Of a stretch of DNA of 64,000 nt, positions 63,771-64,000 are shown piece by piece. The notes beneath the pieces are model-generated. The model saw only the letters and a program-made list of their open reading frames with translations. It did no database searches and had not been told where the DNA came from. The position numbers and the translations under genes were made by a program. Each line of letters begins with the position of its first letter. The first letter of the stretch is position 1. The DNA is from Polynucleobacter sp. VK25. Lineage in GTDB: Bacteria > Pseudomonadota > Gammaproteobacteria > Burkholderiales > Burkholderiaceae. The stretch is from assembly GCF_018687355.1 (NCBI RefSeq), contig NZ_CP061288.1, forward strand, positions 1,188,144 to 1,252,143. Direction: 5' to 3'.

Positions 63771-64000
63771 TGGGTCATAAAAATAAAGATAAGCTAGAAC
63801 AATCTAGCTATGATGAACAACTTCGCCTATTGCAAATAGAGCTAGTCAAACTGCAAAATAGTTTAATTAGCAAAGGAGATCAGATACTGGTCATCCTTGA
63901 GGGTCGTGACACAGCCGGTAAAGACGGCACTATAAAAGTCATCACCCAACACTTAAGTCCAAGAGAAACGCGTGTTGTTGCACTCGGAAAACCATCCGAT
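63770..64000 (+). CDS. ppk2: Polyphosphate kinase 2 family protein, 5' part only
   Basis: 77 codons are visible before the window ends. After a charged N-terminus, [19 protein letters not shown] (residues 39-57) is the PPK2 Walker A region (GRDTAGKDG), followed by [16 protein letters not shown], the next conserved PPK2 stretch. PPK2 enzymes transfer phosphate between polyphosphate and nucleotides; the PPK2 subclass cannot be read from this part. It is translationally coupled to the histone-like gene and lies in the same PhoB-controlled unit. Confidence 0.93.
   Translation, partial: MGHKNKDKLEQSSYDEQLRLLQIELVKLQNSLISKGDQILVILEGRDTAGKDGTIKVITQHLSPRETRVVALGKPSD

Overview
The window looks like chromosomal DNA of a free-living betaproteobacterium (Burkholderiaceae, most likely Polynucleobacter or a close relative). 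Reasons: moderate GC, very tight gene packing with many ATGA and TGATG overlaps, four Bug/TctC-type tripartite tricarboxylate receptors, a rimP-nusA-infB-rbfA-truB-typA block, a YejABEF peptide importer, and lysine/alanine-rich histone-like proteins. I see no insertion sequence, prophage, CRISPR array, tRNA or rRNA. No gene-free stretch exceeds 300 bases; the longest (59997-60214, about 218 bases) shows no clear element.

Layout. 1-3.9 kb: 3' end of a transglutaminase-like protease gene, a Bug receptor and tex. 4.0-14.7 kb: leftward information-processing genes (typA, truB, rbfA, infB, nusA, rimP; then rluB and scpB). A promoter, a structured leader and a strong terminator hairpin lie just before rimP. 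14.9-22.2 kb: a patatin-like lipoprotein, an NlpC/P60 protein that has lost its catalytic cysteine, and yejFEBA. 22.3-24.4 kb: fabI overlapped by chrA. 24.4-28.7 kb: a CoA-ester catabolic set (MaoC-like hydratase, MmgE/PrpD, CitE-like lyase, Bug receptor). 28.7-34.1 kb: envelope genes (Rap1a-like, DUF3300, and a membrane protein/sialidase-like/GT39 operon). 34.2-38.7 kb: a flavocytochrome c sulfide dehydrogenase pair, PsiE, a membrane-anchored TAXI protein and pirin. 38.7-47.2 kb: a hydroxy-acid or sugar-acid catabolic island around a GntR/UTRA regulator, with candidate operators in the divergent promoter region. 47.3-59.8 kb: housekeeping and stress genes (cbpA-cbpM, ABC-F, ompW with two perfect FNR boxes, hemN, YaeQ, PIN, SlyX, AsmA and others). 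60.2-64.0 kb: a histone-tail/YbjN-like fusion, an arsR-arsC-acr3 operon with a palindromic operator, and a divergent operon of a lysine/alanine-rich histone-like protein and a PPK2 polyphosphate kinase.

The most notable signal is at the right edge. Three CTGTCAT-type repeats at 11-bp spacing (a textbook PhoB box) stand before a 91-residue coiled-coil plus Lys/Ala-tail protein, whose stop codon overlaps the start of ppk2. This suggests a phosphate-starvation operon coupling polyphosphate metabolism to a polycationic nucleoid or granule protein. All family calls come from reading motifs by eye; no database search was run.
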